From: Amphibacillus sp052055485
Lineage (GTDB): Bacteria; Bacillota; Bacilli; Bacillales; Amphibacillaceae
DNA length: 64,000 nucleotides
Reading direction: 5' to 3'
NCBI RefSeq assembly: GCF_052055485.1
Contig: NZ_CP197171.1
Location: 1,984,001 to 2,048,000 of the forward strand
A program made the translations under genes and the position numbers. How positions within the stretch are numbered: position 1 is the first letter of the stretch; every line of letters starts with the position of its first letter. The notes under the pieces were generated by a model that searched no databases, was not told the origin of the DNA, and saw only the letters and a list, made by a program, of their open reading frames with translations. Positions 63,141 to 64,000 of this stretch are shown here, one piece after another.

Positions 63141-64000
63141 ATGAATTATTTTATTGGTGTAGATGCTGGAGGAACGAAAACCTCAGCTATTGCCTATGAT
63201 GAAGCGCAGAATAAAATTGCTGAAGTCAATAAAGGACCAGGGAATTTAAGCGTAAACTGGGAAGAGGCTTATAACAATATAAAATTGAGTATTGATGGTG
63301 TCATAGAGAAGCAAAAGGCAAATGAATTATGTGGTATTGCTATTGGAATAGCAGGATTACCAGCAAATAAACAAACGGTTCTCGTTGAACAATTTAAATT
63401 GTATTATTCAGTACCTATAGTGATTCAATCTGATTATCTTTTAGCTTATAGAAGTATTTTTGGAAATGATAATGGTATCTTACTTGTTGGTGGTACGGGT
63501 GTAGTCATATATGGTGAAAATGGAATGAAGTCACTAAAACTGGGTGGCTGGGGGCACTTGCTTGGTGATGAGGGCAGTGGATACGATATCGTGATTCGAA
63601 CCATAAGGTCTTCGATTGATGTCTATGAATCTAGTGGCAAGGTGCCTGTTGTTATGAGAGAACTATTAGATAGACTGGAAATGGATGATTTGGAATCGAT
63701 CAAAACATTTATCTACCATAATGAGAAAAGTGTGATTGCAAACTTAGCACCAATAGTCATCGAATCAGCTAATAATGAAGATTCCTTTTCGAAGTCAATA
63801 ATATATGAAGTGGCAGAGATCCTCTTTGACAAATTAGTTAATCTAATCACTCGTTTAGAAATAGAAGGAAAAATCAAACTTGCTATGATGGGAGGGATTT
63901 TAACACATACATCATTAATAACGGATTACATTTTGATGAAGTTAAAAAATAATGGGGTTGACGTTGAAATGATTAAGGAAATAGAACCCAATCAAGCGGT
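63141..64000 (+). CDS. BadF/BadG-type sugar kinase, probable GlcNAc kinase (cut by window edge)
   Basis: The visible 286 residues form an ASKHA kinase of the BadF/BadG/BcrA/BcrD family, which includes bacterial N-acetylglucosamine and MurNAc kinases (e.g. Clostridium MurK). Motifs: FIGVDAGGTKTSAIAYD (phosphate 1), IGIAGLPA, the QSDYLLAYRS segment, VGGTGVVIYG (phosphate 2), GGWGHLLGDEGSGY, and MMGGIL (adenosine). GGAGGGAAGGAA precedes the ATG. It probably phosphorylates free GlcNAc from MupG or from an imported disaccharide, giving GlcNAc-6-phosphate, the same product as MurQ. Confidence 0.88.
   Translation, partial: MNYFIGVDAGGTKTSAIAYDEAQNKIAEVNKGPGNLSVNWEEAYNNIKLSIDGVIEKQKANELCGIAIGIAGLPANKQTVLVEQFKLYYSVPIVIQSDYLLAYRSIFGNDNGILLVGGTGVVIYGENGMKSLKLGGWGHLLGDEGSGYDIVIRTIRSSIDVYESSGKVPVVMRELLDRLEMDDLESIKTFIYHNEKSVIANLAPIVIESANNEDSFSKSIIYEVAEILFDKLVNLITRLEIEGKIKLAMMGGILTHTSLITDYILMKLKNNGVDVEMIKEIEPNQA

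Overview
The window looks like low-GC Firmicutes DNA. Shine-Dalgarno sites are strong GGAGG types. The genes include a YjcZ-family sporulation miniprotein, a ComK homologue, RpiR, LacI, GntR and PadR regulators and many PTS permeases. A spore-forming, saccharolytic Bacillaceae of the Amphibacillus / Gracilibacillus / Halolactibacillus kind would fit. This is inferred from gene content, not from a marker gene. Much of the window is accessory carbohydrate metabolism, broken up by repeat-rich intergenic DNA and decaying genes.

Left part (1-13 kb): a sugar-sensing trio on the minus strand (sugar-binding lipoprotein-like sensor, YesM-type kinase, YesN-type regulator cut by the window edge). Then come a 1.6-kb repeat region, a divergent Rpn/PD-(D/E)XK-like protein, an AraC regulator opposite a GH120 beta-xylosidase, a nucleotide-sugar dehydrogenase, and a PadR regulator with two small membrane proteins. 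Relics of an IS1182-type transposase lie at 9.6 kb and 41.6 kb.

13-24.4 kb: a LacI-type repressor, a GlvC-like alpha-glucoside PTS with a calcineurin-like phosphoesterase, a wrecked sucrose-type EIIC gene and an intact GH32 sucrose-6-phosphate hydrolase. AACCGGTT palindromes stand before both transcription units. Next is an operon of PTS EIIBC, CxPxR sulfatase and anaerobic sulfatase-maturating radical SAM enzyme, which suggests PTS import and cytosolic desulfation of a sulfated sugar.

24.4-42 kb: a decayed gene, the YjcZ miniprotein, a heterodimeric ABC exporter, ComK, a zinc-ribbon membrane protein, an aldo/keto reductase, a chemoreceptor, a MATE transporter, an alpha/beta hydrolase and a second GH32 enzyme (levanase/inulinase type, cytosolic). 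Three intergenic arrays (3.5, 26 and 36 kb) consist of different tandem repeats that share a 52-bp period, a 15-nt palindromic core and bracketing hairpins. They are the most unusual non-coding feature here.

42-55 kb: a GntR-controlled beta-glucoside PTS operon (EIIC, GH1, EIIB, EIIA) and a 2542-residue surface enzyme with GH3, GH30, five CBM6-like modules, seven FIVAR repeats and an LPATA sorting signal. Together they look like an outside-to-inside route for a beta-glucan: cut at the cell wall, imported as phosphorylated oligosaccharide, hydrolysed inside. Two tRNA genes (Ser-CGA, Thr-CGT) follow.

55-64 kb: a murR-murQ-murP-mupG operon for MurNAc-GlcNAc salvage, then the decayed remains of a second murR-murQ copy. 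A second operon follows (lactose/cellobiose-type EIIB, EIIC, EIIA, small membrane protein, BadF-type sugar kinase). The kinase could phosphorylate the GlcNAc that MupG releases.
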